Shown one piece after another: positions 18,164-26,743 of a DNA stretch of 64,000 nucleotides. Made by a program: the position numbers and the translations under genes. The notes beneath the pieces were generated by a model. It ran no database searches. It saw only the letters and a program-made list of their open reading frames with translations, and was not told the origin of the DNA. Origin of the DNA: Microcystis aeruginosa NIES-4325 (lineage in GTDB: Bacteria; Cyanobacteriota; Cyanobacteriia; Cyanobacteriales; Microcystaceae); the NCBI RefSeq assembly GCF_008974145.1, contig NZ_BJKP01000003.1:70976-134975 (forward strand), given 5' to 3'. The number at the start of each line of letters is the position of its first letter. Position 1 is the first letter of the stretch.

Positions 18164-19507
18164 TTAAGCTTCTCCTGTGATTGATAAACCCTCTACCCAA
18201 ACGTAGGGACAAACACCACTGGGAGTAATAACTGCTTCCGGTTCCAGATAAACAATCGATTTCAGCAGTGTTAAAATATCCCCAGCTACGGTAGCGGAAT
18301 CGATGCTAATGCGCTCATTTTTGTTAACTAACCAACCGTCAAAGGGCAAAGAGAAGGAACCTTGTAGAGAATTAACTCCCGCGTGAAGTGCCTGTAAACT
18401 ATCAATTAAAACCACATTTTCTGCTGTTTCCAAAGAATAGCTCTTTGGTTGATTAGCACTAGCAAAAACGTGATAAAAATGGGGACTAACCGTTACTTTT
18501 GCGCCAATGTTACCGTTACCAGTCGGTTCTGTATTCATCCGTTTAGCGGTAATCGTGCTATGAAGAAAATTACTCAAAATACCCTCTTTAATTAATTCCA
18601 CACGACGGGTGGGAGTGCCTTCACTATCAAAAGTTTCTGCGGAAATATTAGCCGGATGGAGAGCATCATCGCACAAATTTAAGGCAGTAGCGGCGATTTG
18701 TGTTCCCAAAGATTCAGGAGTAGAAAGACTCTGTTTATCAAGGACATTTTGGGCATTAAACAGATTAGAAAATGCTCCCATTAGACTCAAAAAGGCGCGG
18801 GGGGCAAAAACCACTAAATATTTACCCGTGGTAATCGGTTGATAGTCCAGATGGCTAACAGTTTTGCTAATCGCTTCCTCGATGCAACCATCGATATCTA
18901 ATTTTTCCAAGCCCGGACTCACCCGAAAAGCACCGGCGCTGCGGGGTTTTTTGCCTTCCTGTTCGGTTTTGGTGTATAAATACACGCTGGCATAACTACG
19001 CGCTTCCTGACGCATTGCCCCGTCGCTATTGAGATAAAAACGTCTGACCTGCTGTTGTCCCAAACCGTTATAGGGAACACTGGCAATAGCTGGATGGGCT
19101 GATAGTAAGGATTTTTCGGCGGCCAATAACTTATCGATAAGAGTGGACACAGGTGCTTGATTAGACATTTCGCTGGCCACTTCTGTGGTAGGTGCGGTGG
19201 CAGCGGGACTAAAATCGGGGACATTTTCCTTAACCCCAAAAAAGCTGGCTTCTTGGGCGGTTTTCAGGGCTAATTGCAGTCCCACCGGGTCCACATCGGT
19301 GGTCGAGGTGACACCGACTTGATTATCCTGATTCCAGACGCGAACGATAACGCTGGAACGATTGGAAGCTTGTACCTGTTTGGGTTCCCCTTGAAACACA
19401 TCCACATCGGTTTCATCCACAGAGGAACCATAGATGTCGTATTTAGCAATTCCTAAAGCTTGGGCGCTAGAATTAGCGATTTGGGCGATATCTTCGACTT
19501 TTGGCAT
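18164..19507 (-). CDS. pmbA: PmbA/TldE-type subunit of the TldD/TldE protease
   Basis: A TldD/PmbA-family protein of about 447 residues from the start MPKVEDIAQIA at 19507. It lacks the HExxxH zinc motif of TldD, as TldE does, and has family stretches such as SVDETDVDVFQGEPKQV and NGNIGAKVTVSPHFYHVF. With TldD it should form the heterodimeric metalloprotease that trims unfolded or modified peptides (microcin B17 and CcdA in E. coli). The frame continues upstream to 19606, but that part is translated GGGTGATA-type tandem repeats and is not accepted as coding. It is third in the set tldD, DUF456, pmbA. Confidence 0.9.
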   Translation of the reverse strand: MPKVEDIAQIANSSAQALGIAKYDIYGSSVDETDVDVFQGEPKQVQASNRSSVIVRVWNQDNQVGVTSTTDVDPVGLQLALKTAQEASFFGVKENVPDFSPAATAPTTEVASEMSNQAPVSTLIDKLLAAEKSLLSAHPAIASVPYNGLGQQQVRRFYLNSDGAMRQEARSYASVYLYTKTEQEGKKPRSAGAFRVSPGLEKLDIDGCIEEAISKTVSHLDYQPITTGKYLVVFAPRAFLSLMGAFSNLFNAQNVLDKQSLSTPESLGTQIAATALNLCDDALHPANISAETFDSEGTPTRRVELIKEGILSNFLHSTITAKRMNTEPTGNGNIGAKVTVSPHFYHVFASANQPKSYSLETAENVVLIDSLQALHAGVNSLQGSFSLPFDGWLVNKNERISIDSATVAGDILTLLKSIVYLEPEAVITPSGVCPYVWVEGLSITGEA

Positions 19508-19529
19508 AGATTTTTTTTGGTGTTGGAGG

Positions 19530-19585
19530 ATAGGTGATAGGGGGATAGGGTGATAGGGTGATAGGGAAGTGGGGGAATGGGGAAA
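19530..19585. repeat. Short tandem repeats (GGGTGATA-like)
   Basis: Units close to GGGTGATA repeat three to four times, with degenerate G-rich copies on either side, in the gap between DUF456 and pmbA. This is one of several short tandem tracts between genes in this window. Confidence 0.6.
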
Positions 19586-19616
19586 TTTCAAATAAAATCC
19601 CAACATTCAACATCTT

Positions 19617-20162
19617 CTAACTGATAACTGAAGAGAGATGCGGCCAGGTGGTGACAATAAAGACAATAACGGCAGCCGTGGCCAGCATAGCTTTGGCAAC
19701 GTGGCCGATAACCGTACCGACGACAATACCAACACAGACTTTTAGGGATTGTTGCAAACGGGGAGTTAATTCCAAATCGCGACGATAGGCGTATTCTCCC
19801 AAAAAAGCCCCCACCACAGGACCGACAAATAAGCCGATAATCGGGCCGCCAATAGGTAAAGCCGGTAAAAGCCCGAATATTCCCGCTAATAAACCCACTA
19901 CTAGCCCGATTTGACTCCAATTGCTCGCCCCAACTTTTTGGGCACCGAGATAACTAGCGAGGAATTCCACCCCCAGACTGAGGAGAAGGACAACAAAGGC
20001 CACGGTTAAAGCGACCCCCATCCCCGCGAATTTGGTGACGAAACCCCACACCAGCATGGCGATTAAAATCAAACTCATGCCGGGGATAGCGGGTAGCAGT
20101 TCGCCAATTATCCCCACTATCATGATGGCAATGAGGAAATAGTAGAGAATCACTAAAGCCAT
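19617..20162 (-). CDS. DUF456 family membrane protein
   Basis: A 181-residue integral membrane protein with about four to five hydrophobic segments and Gly-rich hairpins (MIVGIIGELLPAIPGMSLI; IGPLF-like stretches GGPIIGLFVGPVVGAFLGEY; FIVTTWPHL at the end). DUF456 proteins are small bacterial membrane proteins of unknown role. It starts 2 bp after the stop of tldD, so they are probably translated together. The pairing with tldD and pmbA could mean the protein helps the peptide-processing pair at the membrane, but that is only inference. Confidence 0.88.
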   Translation of the reverse strand: MALVILYYFLIAIMIVGIIGELLPAIPGMSLILIAMLVWGFVTKFAGMGVALTVAFVVLLLSLGVEFLASYLGAQKVGASNWSQIGLVVGLLAGIFGLLPALPIGGPIIGLFVGPVVGAFLGEYAYRRDLELTPRLQQSLKVCVGIVVGTVIGHVAKAMLATAAVIVFIVTTWPHLSSVIS

Positions 20163-20164
20163 GA

Positions 20165-21634
20165 TTAACGACCGCCAACGGTAATAGAATCGACTTTTAA
20201 ATGGGGTTGACCAACGGTGACATAAACGCTACCACTGACGGAACCGCAAAAACCGGCCGCTAGACCTAAATCTTGGGAACACATGGAGATTTTATTCATA
20301 ATCTCCTTGGCTGAACCGATTAAAGTTGCGCCTTTCAGGGGTTTAGTCAGGTTGCCGTTTTCGATAAGATAAGCTTCCTCGACAGCGAAATTAAATTCAC
20401 CGGTCGCCCCCACACTACCACCGCCCATTTTTTTGCAATAAATGCCTTTATCGATGGAATTAAAGAGATTATCGAGGGTATATTCACCGGGAGCGATGTA
20501 GGTATTCCGCATCCGACTAGCGGCCGCATAGGTGTAGTTTTGACGGCGACCGCTACCTGTGCGGGGATGGCCGGTTTTAATTGAACCAGTGCGATCGGCA
20601 ATGAAGTTTTTTAGGATACCATTTTCAATGAGGAGAGTACGCTGGGCCGGCATTCCCTCATCGTCCATATCGATAGTACCGAAAGCTTTATCGGATAATC
20701 CTTCGTCCCAAGCCGTCAGGTTTTCGTGGGCGATTTTTTCGCCTTTTTGATCGAGAAAGGGCGTGGTTTTTTGCTCAATTTGCGTAGTTTCTAGCAAATG
20801 GCCGCAGGCTTCGTGGAAGATAACGCCGCCAAATTCATTGGCCATGACGATGGGATAACTGCCGGATTCTACATAGTCAGCGTAAAGCTTTTTCCCCGCC
20901 GATTCGGCCACTTCTGCCGCTGATTCCTCGGCATTCCACGTCCGCAGAAAATCGGGATTACTGGTATTACCCACCCGTTTACCAATGCTAGAACGATTAG
21001 TCCCATCGGCACAGAGGAGATTATAGCCCACGGATTGGGTGAGGCGAATATCCCGGGCAAAAGTGCCGTCACTAGCGGCAACTAAAATTTCTTGCCAATC
21101 GCGAAAATAAGCGGCGCGACGAGATTGGACGTGAGAGGCTTTCTGATTGAGTTGAACGTTAGCAGCTAGGAGAATATCACCCATTTCTCGCAAAGAACTG
21201 CAATTATTCAGCCAAATATCTTTATTTTTGACCGTGGCATAATCCCGGAACATTTCCAGATTGATTTCGGGAATATACGCGTTAGGACTGGGTAGGTTTA
21301 AACCGAGAATCGATAAACCTTTTTCTAGGGCATTTTTTAAGCCTTGGAAGCTTAAATCGTTGGTACTGACATAACAATCGGCTTTCCCGCGAAAAAGGCG
21401 GATTCCTGCCCCTGTAGATAGTTTCGGTGAGAGACTGGTGATGCTGTCATCTTCGGCTAAACAACTGATATAGTTGACTCTTTCGAGGAAAAATTCGATA
21501 AAAGTCGCCCCGGCAGCCCGTCCCAGTCCCAGAAGAGTGGACAAAGGGGCCGCCCAAGAGCTATCAAAGCGCTCCAGACTAGGATTATATTTCAGGGTGG
21601 GGAGTTCTTTGGAGATGAGTAGGGTGGGTGACAT
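20165..21634 (-). CDS. tldD: TldD metalloprotease subunit
   Basis: A 489-residue TldD-family protein with the zinc motif HEACGH at residues 274-279 ([14 protein letters not shown]). TldD is the catalytic subunit of the TldD/TldE peptidase, which degrades or trims flexible peptides threaded into a closed chamber. Other family parts: [20 protein letters not shown] and [14 protein letters not shown]. It is the first gene of the minus-strand set tldD-DUF456-pmbA. Cyanobacteria make many ribosomal peptides, so peptide maturation is a possible job, without direct evidence here. Confidence 0.93.
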   Translation of the reverse strand: MSPTLLISKELPTLKYNPSLERFDSSWAAPLSTLLGLGRAAGATFIEFFLERVNYISCLAEDDSITSLSPKLSTGAGIRLFRGKADCYVSTNDLSFQGLKNALEKGLSILGLNLPSPNAYIPEINLEMFRDYATVKNKDIWLNNCSSLREMGDILLAANVQLNQKASHVQSRRAAYFRDWQEILVAASDGTFARDIRLTQSVGYNLLCADGTNRSSIGKRVGNTSNPDFLRTWNAEESAAEVAESAGKKLYADYVESGSYPIVMANEFGGVIFHEACGHLLETTQIEQKTTPFLDQKGEKIAHENLTAWDEGLSDKAFGTIDMDDEGMPAQRTLLIENGILKNFIADRTGSIKTGHPRTGSGRRQNYTYAAASRMRNTYIAPGEYTLDNLFNSIDKGIYCKKMGGGSVGATGEFNFAVEEAYLIENGNLTKPLKGATLIGSAKEIMNKISMCSQDLGLAAGFCGSVSGSVYVTVGQPHLKVDSITVGGR

Positions 21635-21809
21635 AAAGCTCGTTTATCAGTTAATCTGCTGGTTTCTAGTCTAACAGTTCTCAGTTTTTTGCGTCTTGGG
21701 GCGGTCTAACCCGGCTAAATTTTTCTCATTCATATCTCTTAATAAAAACCTTGATTCGATCGCTGATCACCCGCAAGATTAAAGTAAAGAGCGACTCAGG
21801 ATCAAAATA

Positions 21810-22274
21810 ATGGCCACAGCGACACAATTCTTAAACATTTCTGACTTGACAAAAGATGATTATTGTGTATTCGGTTTAGCGATTTGTTTTCTTAAACGGG
21901 AGGGAGAATTAGAAAAAGTGGCGGTGTTAGAACCGATTCCCTCGGCAGCCCTAGAGGCAATTGTCAAAGGAATTCCCACTTCCTACGAATTTGCCCGCGC
22001 CATGGCTTTGGGAGAGGTATTTCAGGACGATAATCCCCAAATACCCAGTAATTTTCCCGATAATGTACAATTATGCGAGAATTTTGTCGAAAGGGCGATT
22101 GCGGCCACTCGCACCTATAAAAATCAACCCCACCTGCAAGGGTTAATCCCCTTGGGCGGCCAAAAAGACGATTTAAACTTTTCCCTAGAGAAAAAACGCA
22201 TCTTAAATGCTGTTCATGTGGTGCGGACGGAGGATAACGTCAAACAACATTCTCACACCCATAAGGTTTTGTAA
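21810..22274 (+). CDS. Conserved hypothetical protein (cyanobacterial type)
   Basis: A 154-residue soluble protein (LTKDDYCVFGLAICFLKREGE, split by me at E, then FARAMALGEVFQDDNP and QLCENFVERAIAATRTYK). No motif that I recognise, no signal peptide and no membrane segment. It has a mixed alpha/beta appearance and ends in a His-rich tail (KQHSHTHKVL). It is divergent from tldD and stands alone. A repeat copy lies just downstream at 22332-22380. Confidence 0.7.
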   Translation: MATATQFLNISDLTKDDYCVFGLAICFLKREGELEKVAVLEPIPSAALEAIVKGIPTSYEFARAMALGEVFQDDNPQIPSNFPDNVQLCENFVERAIAATRTYKNQPHLQGLIPLGGQKDDLNFSLEKKRILNAVHVVRTEDNVKQHSHTHKVL

Positions 22275-22331
22275 TCAAGGTGAGTTCGGGTTAGGGAAAT
22301 TTTGCAATTTTCCCTGATTCCGAACTCAGGT

Positions 22332-22380
22332 TATAGTAGTTATCTTAAGGGTGAGGTGTAAAGTTGGGATTTTGAGGAGT
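22332..22380. repeat. Dispersed intergenic repeat, copy 1
   Basis: The sequence TATAGTAGTTATCTTAAGGG plus GTGAG and AAGTT resembles the stretches at 41194-41250 and 57322-57371. The shared core is AGyAGTTATCTyAAkGGTGAG, followed about 8 bases later by AAGTT and a T/G-rich tail. All three copies lie between genes. Confidence 0.5.
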
Positions 22381-22407
22381 CGGTCGTCAGGAGATGATTT
22401 TTATTTA

Positions 22408-23706
22408 TTAAGGCAATGCTACACATAAATTTTTGCTGACTGAATATATATCTTCAAACAAATAATCCCATTCATGTTCTAGATGTCTAGCAATGTGGTA
22501 AGCAAGCAAGGGTGGGACAGCATTACCAATTAGTTTGTAACCCTCCGTAGCCGAAAGTGAATATTTTCTATCTCCCTTGTTTTGTGGACGCACAAATTGA
22601 AAATCATCGGGAAAAGTCTGTATTCTCGCACATTCCCGCACAGTTAAACGTCTCATTTTTAACCCTGCTGCTAACTCATTAACTATCTTTCCCCCTAATT
22701 CTAAAGATAATCTCCTAAATTCAATATTGCCGTGATGTTCCGAGCGAATAGTCGGACCTAAACCCTGTAAATTAACCTCGATTTGTCCCTGAGTTTTGCC
22801 ATAATGTTTAGCTTTTGAATAGCTTTTTTGTGAGAGGTCAAATAACTCATCTTCCGGTTCTGCTAAACCTGATAATATCTGACCAACTGTACTGTAAGTT
22901 TTAAGAGGATATATTGACTCAAACAGATTTAATTGATGCCTAATAACTTGATGGGTTGGATGTGGAAAAATATCACGATTTTGTAGATGTCCTATCGCTG
23001 TCGCTTTTAAATAGGTTTTATTTAAACCGATAAAGATAATTCTTTCCCTCGTTTGGGGAATTCCGTAATCGGGAGCAAAGAGAAGTTTAGGAATAACTAT
23101 ATATCCATCTTTACCAATGGCACTAAAATCATCTTCAATTATATCTTTAACATTAGCCAAAGAGATTAAACCTTTGACATTTTCAGCAATAAAAACTTTA
23201 GGTAAGGTTAATTCAATAACTCTCTTCATCCAATAATAGAGTTTCCCGCGATTATCCTGAAAACTATCTTCACTCTCGTCTAGCAGTTTCCCCGTGTGAC
23301 TTTTGTGAGAATTAAACCCCTTTCTTTTTCCTGAAACACTAAAATCTTGACAGGGAAAACCTCCCGTTACTACATCAATATTACTGGGAAACTGAAACTC
23401 TCCTTTTTCTGCTTGTTTGACTAAATCTACAATACTCCCCAAGTGAAATACATTCTTTTTACCCCTTTTTTCAAAGTAGGGAATCCAAGCATTATGGGCA
23501 GCTTTAGTTATATCATTAGCAAAGACAGTTTCAAACGTAGTGCGTTGAAGTTTTAGCCATGGTTCCCGTCTTTCTACTATCCAATCTTGATGAATATTTT
23601 CATTAACACAGTCTTGGTGTACCCAAAAACCTCCCTCTAATCCTAAGTCCATTCCCCCGCAGCCAGAAAATAGGGATAAAACTCGCTTTTGTTGCCTATT
23701 CATCAC
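22408..23706 (-). CDS. DNA (cytosine-5) methyltransferase
   Basis: A 432-residue C5 methyltransferase. Motifs in order: I (LSLFSGCGGMDLGLEGG), IV with catalytic Cys119 (GGFPCQDFSVSG), VI (FIAENVKGL), VIII (QTRERIIFIG), IX (RLTVRECARIQTFPDDF) and X (YKLIGNAVPPLLAYHIARHL). The target-recognition part lies between VIII and IX. There is no restriction endonuclease gene beside it, so it is either solitary or the remaining half of a type II system. Its AT content and TTA/ATT-rich codons are a little higher than in the housekeeping genes around it, in line with transfer. Confidence 0.93.
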   Translation of the reverse strand: MMNRQQKRVLSLFSGCGGMDLGLEGGFWVHQDCVNENIHQDWIVERREPWLKLQRTTFETVFANDITKAAHNAWIPYFEKRGKKNVFHLGSIVDLVKQAEKGEFQFPSNIDVVTGGFPCQDFSVSGKRKGFNSHKSHTGKLLDESEDSFQDNRGKLYYWMKRVIELTLPKVFIAENVKGLISLANVKDIIEDDFSAIGKDGYIVIPKLLFAPDYGIPQTRERIIFIGLNKTYLKATAIGHLQNRDIFPHPTHQVIRHQLNLFESIYPLKTYSTVGQILSGLAEPEDELFDLSQKSYSKAKHYGKTQGQIEVNLQGLGPTIRSEHHGNIEFRRLSLELGGKIVNELAAGLKMRRLTVRECARIQTFPDDFQFVRPQNKGDRKYSLSATEGYKLIGNAVPPLLAYHIARHLEHEWDYLFEDIYSVSKNLCVALP

Positions 23707-23795
23707 TATTGATTGATTGATTGAATGAGTAATTTAATAATATCACACTGATAATCAACTCGATCGAAAGGGATTAATTAAAGTTAGTTGATTGG

Positions 23796-23894
23796 ATATA
23801 GCGGTGTGCAGTCGTATGAGGTACAGTGTCACGAGCTATAAACCATGCTAGGCAAAGCTTAGTCTGTATCTCACTCAATCGCTTACCGCTATAT
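23796..23894. mobile_element. MITE-like element with TATAGCGGT ends, inserted in a toxin gene
   Basis: ATATAGCGGT at 23796-23805 and ACCGCTATAT at 23885-23894 are perfect 10-bp terminal inverted repeats of a 99-bp segment with no coding capacity. Similar subterminal bases (TATGAGGTACAGT next to the left end, a GAGATACAG on the other strand next to the right end) recall the element at 57394-57489. The right end lies inside the C-terminal codons of the PIN gene and supplies its stop. Confidence 0.65.
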
Positions 23895-24281
23895 TATTAA
23901 CCCATCCTGCATATCTTCAGAGTAAAGAATACTAGCATCGGATGCTAAGGCACTAGCTACAATTAAACTATCCCAAAAAGAAAAACTGTATTGAGTACGA
24001 AGATTAGAAGCGGATTCAAGAATTGTTAAGTTAAATTCCACCACTCGACAACGATTGTAAAGCTCTCGATTGATAGAGCTAATCCTCTCTTCCTGAAAAT
24101 TAGCTTTTCTAAGCAAATTAACGGAGATTTCATTAATAACTTGAGTGCTAATAATCAAGTTTGATTCTTCAGTAATAGAAGTGGCAATAATGTGCTTTCT
24201 TTCTCTTTCCAAAACTTCTATTCGTTGATCCTCAAAGAACCGATAAAGCCAAATGTTAGTATCAATAAAGCTGGTTAACAT
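23889..24281 (-). CDS. PIN domain toxin (VapC type) with C-terminus cut by a MITE
   Basis: A 130-residue PIN ribonuclease: D8 in SFIDTNIWLYRF, E in VINEISVNLL, D in SFSFWDSLIVASAL and the late SEDMQDG. The frame ends at TAG at 23889-23891, inside the terminal repeat of an inserted element. Beyond the element, codons at 23793 and below read NQLTLINPFRSS then stop, the usual end of such toxins. The present protein therefore lacks about a dozen C-terminal residues. All visible catalytic acids are kept, so activity is uncertain. It is paired with the small gene at 24288-24524, 6 bp upstream. Confidence 0.82.
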   Translation of the reverse strand: MLTSFIDTNIWLYRFFEDQRIEVLERERKHIIATSITEESNLIISTQVINEISVNLLRKANFQEERISSINRELYNRCRVVEFNLTILESASNLRTQYSFSFWDSLIVASALASDASILYSEDMQDGLII

Positions 24282-24287
24282 TTTTAT

Positions 24288-24524
24288 TTACGATTGGCGA
24301 TTATAAATTTCATCACGAGAGATAAATCCAGAGAATTTAACGGGATTTTCGGTTAAATCATCGATAATTTCCTTATTTTTGAGTTCTGAATTCGTTCTAG
24401 TCGTCGTTTGTTTGATCACAATAACTTGAACTTCGCTGTCTTCCCTCAAGTCCTGTTGGTATTCTTCGGGAATTTCGATAATACCTTGTTTGATTTTGGC
24501 TTTAAATTCCACTGCATTTAACAT
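24288..24524 (-). CDS. Antitoxin-like partner of the PIN toxin
   Basis: A 78-residue acidic protein (MLNAVEFKAKIKQGIIEIP, then EDSEVQVIVIK) with the short beta-strand start seen in AbrB-like or PhdYefM-like antitoxins, and a flexible C-terminus (PVKFSGFISRDEIYNRQS) that probably binds the toxin. It lies 6 bp upstream of the PIN gene on the same strand. The orphan protein at 31907-32164 has a similar start. Family assignment is by pattern and position. Confidence 0.72.
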   Translation of the reverse strand: MLNAVEFKAKIKQGIIEIPEEYQQDLREDSEVQVIVIKQTTTRTNSELKNKEIIDDLTENPVKFSGFISRDEIYNRQS

Positions 24525-24919
24525 ATTGTTTCTCTTGATCGACTGTCTGTAAGCTCAATTATAACAAACCTTGCTTAATCCCAACAGTTCTGTGCTGTTA
24601 TAATTTTCTTGCCGCTAATAATCTTCGGCTCAAAGGCCAGCGGATTGGCATTGAAACTATTCTTTATTAAAGGGTGAGCGCATCTCAAACGCTATTGACA
24701 ATTGACCAATTTTGTGATACACCTGCCTATAAGAATTTAAAGTGATACTAGGCAATCAGAATAGTTACAAATTCGATTCATTTGGTCGATTGTTACTTAA
24801 CAATTGAGACGGCAAATTCTACTCAAATATGCCTGAATCGTGGGCAAGCAACCCACAGAAGTTAATTTTATCAAGGATTGTTAAGATGCGCTTACCCTGT
24901 ACCCCGAATGGAGTATTCT
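24525..24919. other. Intergenic stretch containing a possible MITE
   Basis: No gene is seen in about 395 bp. Most of it (24671-24898) is enclosed by near-perfect inverted repeats listed separately. The rest is AT-rich without a recognisable promoter. Confidence 0.5.
24671..24898. mobile_element. MITE-like segment with 15-bp inverted ends
   Basis: AGGGTGAGCGCATCT at 24671-24685 and AGATGCGCTTACCCT at 24884-24898 are inverted repeats with a single mismatch, bounding 228 bp with no coding capacity. No target duplication is obvious. The core GAGCGCATCTTA recurs near 31719, possibly a broken copy. Confidence 0.5.
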
Positions 24920-25012
24920 ATGAAGATAAATCAGACAGTGATGCAATTTAGACTTGAATCGGCGCAACTCTTACACGAGAGTGAGACAATAGAAGTATAT
25001 CCTCCAGAATAA
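24920..25012 (+). CDS. Possible 30-residue leader or small protein
   Basis: ATG at 24920 opens a 30-codon frame (MKINQTVMQFRLESAQLLHE...) ending in TAA at 25010-25012, 8 bp before the ATG of the next gene. The tight spacing suggests a small operon of three unknown genes. There is no strong ribosome site and I recognise no family, so it may be a chance frame. Confidence 0.35.
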   Translation: MKINQTVMQFRLESAQLLHESETIEVYPPE

Positions 25013-25020
25013 TCCTGTAG

Positions 25021-25605
25021 ATGCCATTACCTCGTTATCAAGTCACCCTTCAAGATCACTCCGGTTCTATTGGACAAGCTGAATTAACAGAAGCAACTCA
25101 AGATGATATGCCCTCATTAAAACGAGGAGAGTGCGAATTCTATTGGGAGTCTTTCTGGGAAAAAGCCGATTTTCAGTATCAGGCAATAGTTAAACTGACA
25201 CTTAATGGAAAGTGTTTAGGTTTAGTTCATCTTTCGGCATTTAACGATTCTATCGAAGACCTTGAAGAACTTAAAAATAAGTCTCCAGAGTATATATTCA
25301 TCGATTATCTAGAAAGAATTGATAAACAGACATCTTACAAGCCAGTGGGATTATGGTTAATCTGGTATGTAGTCAATATAGCACTGTCGCTCTGTACTGG
25401 GGATTGTCATGAAACTTTGATTTTGCTGCACTCTGTCTCAGAAGCGATCCCCTATTATGAAAAGCAGGTTATGATGGAGGGTGTCAATTGGGTCACACTA
25501 GCACCAGGAGAGGAAGGCTATGCTTTCAGGTTTACTAAACAAGGGGCAAAACAGTTTTGGGACAGAATCCAACAGCGATACGGACCAGCAAACTTCTTTG
25601 AATGA
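25021..25605 (+). CDS. Hypothetical protein, possibly GNAT-like
   Basis: A 194-residue soluble protein that I do not recognise. It contains YIFIDYLERIDKQTSYKPVG and, further on, a hydrophobic helix LWLIWYVVNIALSLC followed by LILLHSVSEAIPYYEKQVMM. The late Y-Y-E-K pattern resembles the final strand and helix of acetyltransferases, but no clear acetyl-CoA motif (Q/R-x-x-G-x-G/A) is present. It lies between two tiny genes and near a PIN toxin pair, an accessory region. Function unknown. Confidence 0.6.
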   Translation: MPLPRYQVTLQDHSGSIGQAELTEATQDDMPSLKRGECEFYWESFWEKADFQYQAIVKLTLNGKCLGLVHLSAFNDSIEDLEELKNKSPEYIFIDYLERIDKQTSYKPVGLWLIWYVVNIALSLCTGDCHETLILLHSVSEAIPYYEKQVMMEGVNWVTLAPGEEGYAFRFTKQGAKQFWDRIQQRYGPANFFE

Positions 25606-25723
25606 AAAATATTTATCTGAAGATGCGAGTGACGTTATAAAAGCTGGCTCTAAATCTTACATGAATTATCGAGAACGGGCTGAATGGTTGAAAAAATTAA
25701 AACAGTCGAAACAGGAAAACTAA
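25598..25723 (+). CDS. Small protein overlapping the hypothetical gene upstream
   Basis: A basic small protein ending YRERAEWLKKLKQSKQEN. TTG at 25598 would give 42 residues and an 8-bp overlap with the preceding gene, a coupling-type layout. An ATG at 25520 would give 67 residues but overlap by 86 bp and begin inside the earlier gene's conserved part. Its charge and size are those of antitoxins or regulators, but there is no family match that I know. Confidence 0.4.
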   Translation: MNEKYLSEDASDVIKAGSKSYMNYRERAEWLKKLKQSKQEN

Positions 25724-26063
25724 GGTTAATTGTGATTTTTAAGGATAAAATTCCCAAAAAAAAGGGATTTTAATTGCCTTTTCCGATGGGATTACCGGGT
25801 TTTACCAGTAAGTTTGCGCCAATTCAGGCTTGAATTGGCATTGTCAAATCCCTTGTTTACACCATTTTGATTTCTTCTTCCGTCATATTAAAGCAGATTA
25901 CACCACAGTAAAATTAAATATTTTTGATGTTTTAGTCTAACCTAACGCAGCTTCTTTTCATTTGAATAGAAATTTTATGTATTCTCACTGTTAATTGTCT
26001 CCTTATTATTGGGTAGGCTAAGATCGTAAACTAATAGTCAATAGTTAAAGTTGATCAATAAAT
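25724..26063. other. Intergenic stretch with one small hairpin
   Basis: No gene is seen. A perfect hairpin CCAATTCA-GGCT-TGAATTGG lies at 25819-25838. It is about 95 bp past the last codon and lacks a T run, so it is not a clear terminator. Confidence 0.4.
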
Positions 26064-26549
26064 ATGCCTAATGTAAATTGTATTCACAAATCTATATTTC
26101 TAAAGCTCATAAGTTTTTCTAGTCCCTTGCTTACTTGCACAGGACTAGCTTTATCTCAAAATTCTTGGATACCTATCAGACAAGATAGAGACGTGAAAAT
26201 AATGCTCGATTCAAGTTCTCTGGATTTGGTAGAGATTCAAAAAATATCCTTCGGACGAGGAGTGACTTATTACGGAAATTCTAAAACTTTTCTCAAGTAC
26301 GATACTTATAGTTTCTCGAATAAGAAACAACAATGGTTTCAAAAAGAATGGATAACTGATTGTAAACACTGGGCGACAATAACATCAGTTCAAGTATTTG
26401 ATAAAGATATGCAAAAGCTTAAAAGTAGCAATGACGATTATGGAGTAAATATGGTAGACCAATATACTCAGCGTGGTTTTGGTTCTGATTTAATTCGTGC
26501 TTACTTCTTAGGTTATAAGAAAGCATGGAACATGGTATGTGAGAAGTGA
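26064..26549 (+). CDS. Hypothetical exported protein
   Basis: A 161-residue protein with an N-terminal hydrophobic stretch (FLKLISFSSPLLTCTGLALS, about residues 12-31) that fits a signal peptide ending near LALSQ. The mature part is beta-rich with W-W-x-x spacing (NSWIPIRQDRDVKIMLDSSS, KKQQWFQKEWITDCKHW) reminiscent of small surface-adhesin E-like domains, but that is a resemblance only. It has two cysteines in the mature part (C116 region and the C-terminal CEK) that could form a disulfide. No neighbours on the same strand. Function unknown. Confidence 0.6.
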   Translation: MPNVNCIHKSIFLKLISFSSPLLTCTGLALSQNSWIPIRQDRDVKIMLDSSSLDLVEIQKISFGRGVTYYGNSKTFLKYDTYSFSNKKQQWFQKEWITDCKHWATITSVQVFDKDMQKLKSSNDDYGVNMVDQYTQRGFGSDLIRAYFLGYKKAWNMVCEK

Positions 26550-26743
26550 AAACTCCTGAATTGAATCAAATCAATGAACCTCCTCACTGGAAGACTCCCT
26601 AGTGGGTTGTGTTCAATCGGCATATCAGACATTAGGACGATCGCCAATTTCTATCTCTTATCCTTGTACGAATCTTGTATGATAGTGGAGTAAAGAGTAC
26701 AGTCTCGTTACAAGAGAAAGGCTGAAACCGTTGTTATATCTAA

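Noticed and set aside
19508-19606. N-terminal extension of PmbA
   Set aside because: These codons translate GGGTGATA-type tandem repeats and have no family similarity; the Met at 19507 fits the family start.
19588-19920. Minus-strand frame overlapping DUF456 in another frame
   Set aside because: It overlaps the DUF456 gene almost entirely and has a basic, Arg/Gly/Cys-rich composition typical of a shadow frame.
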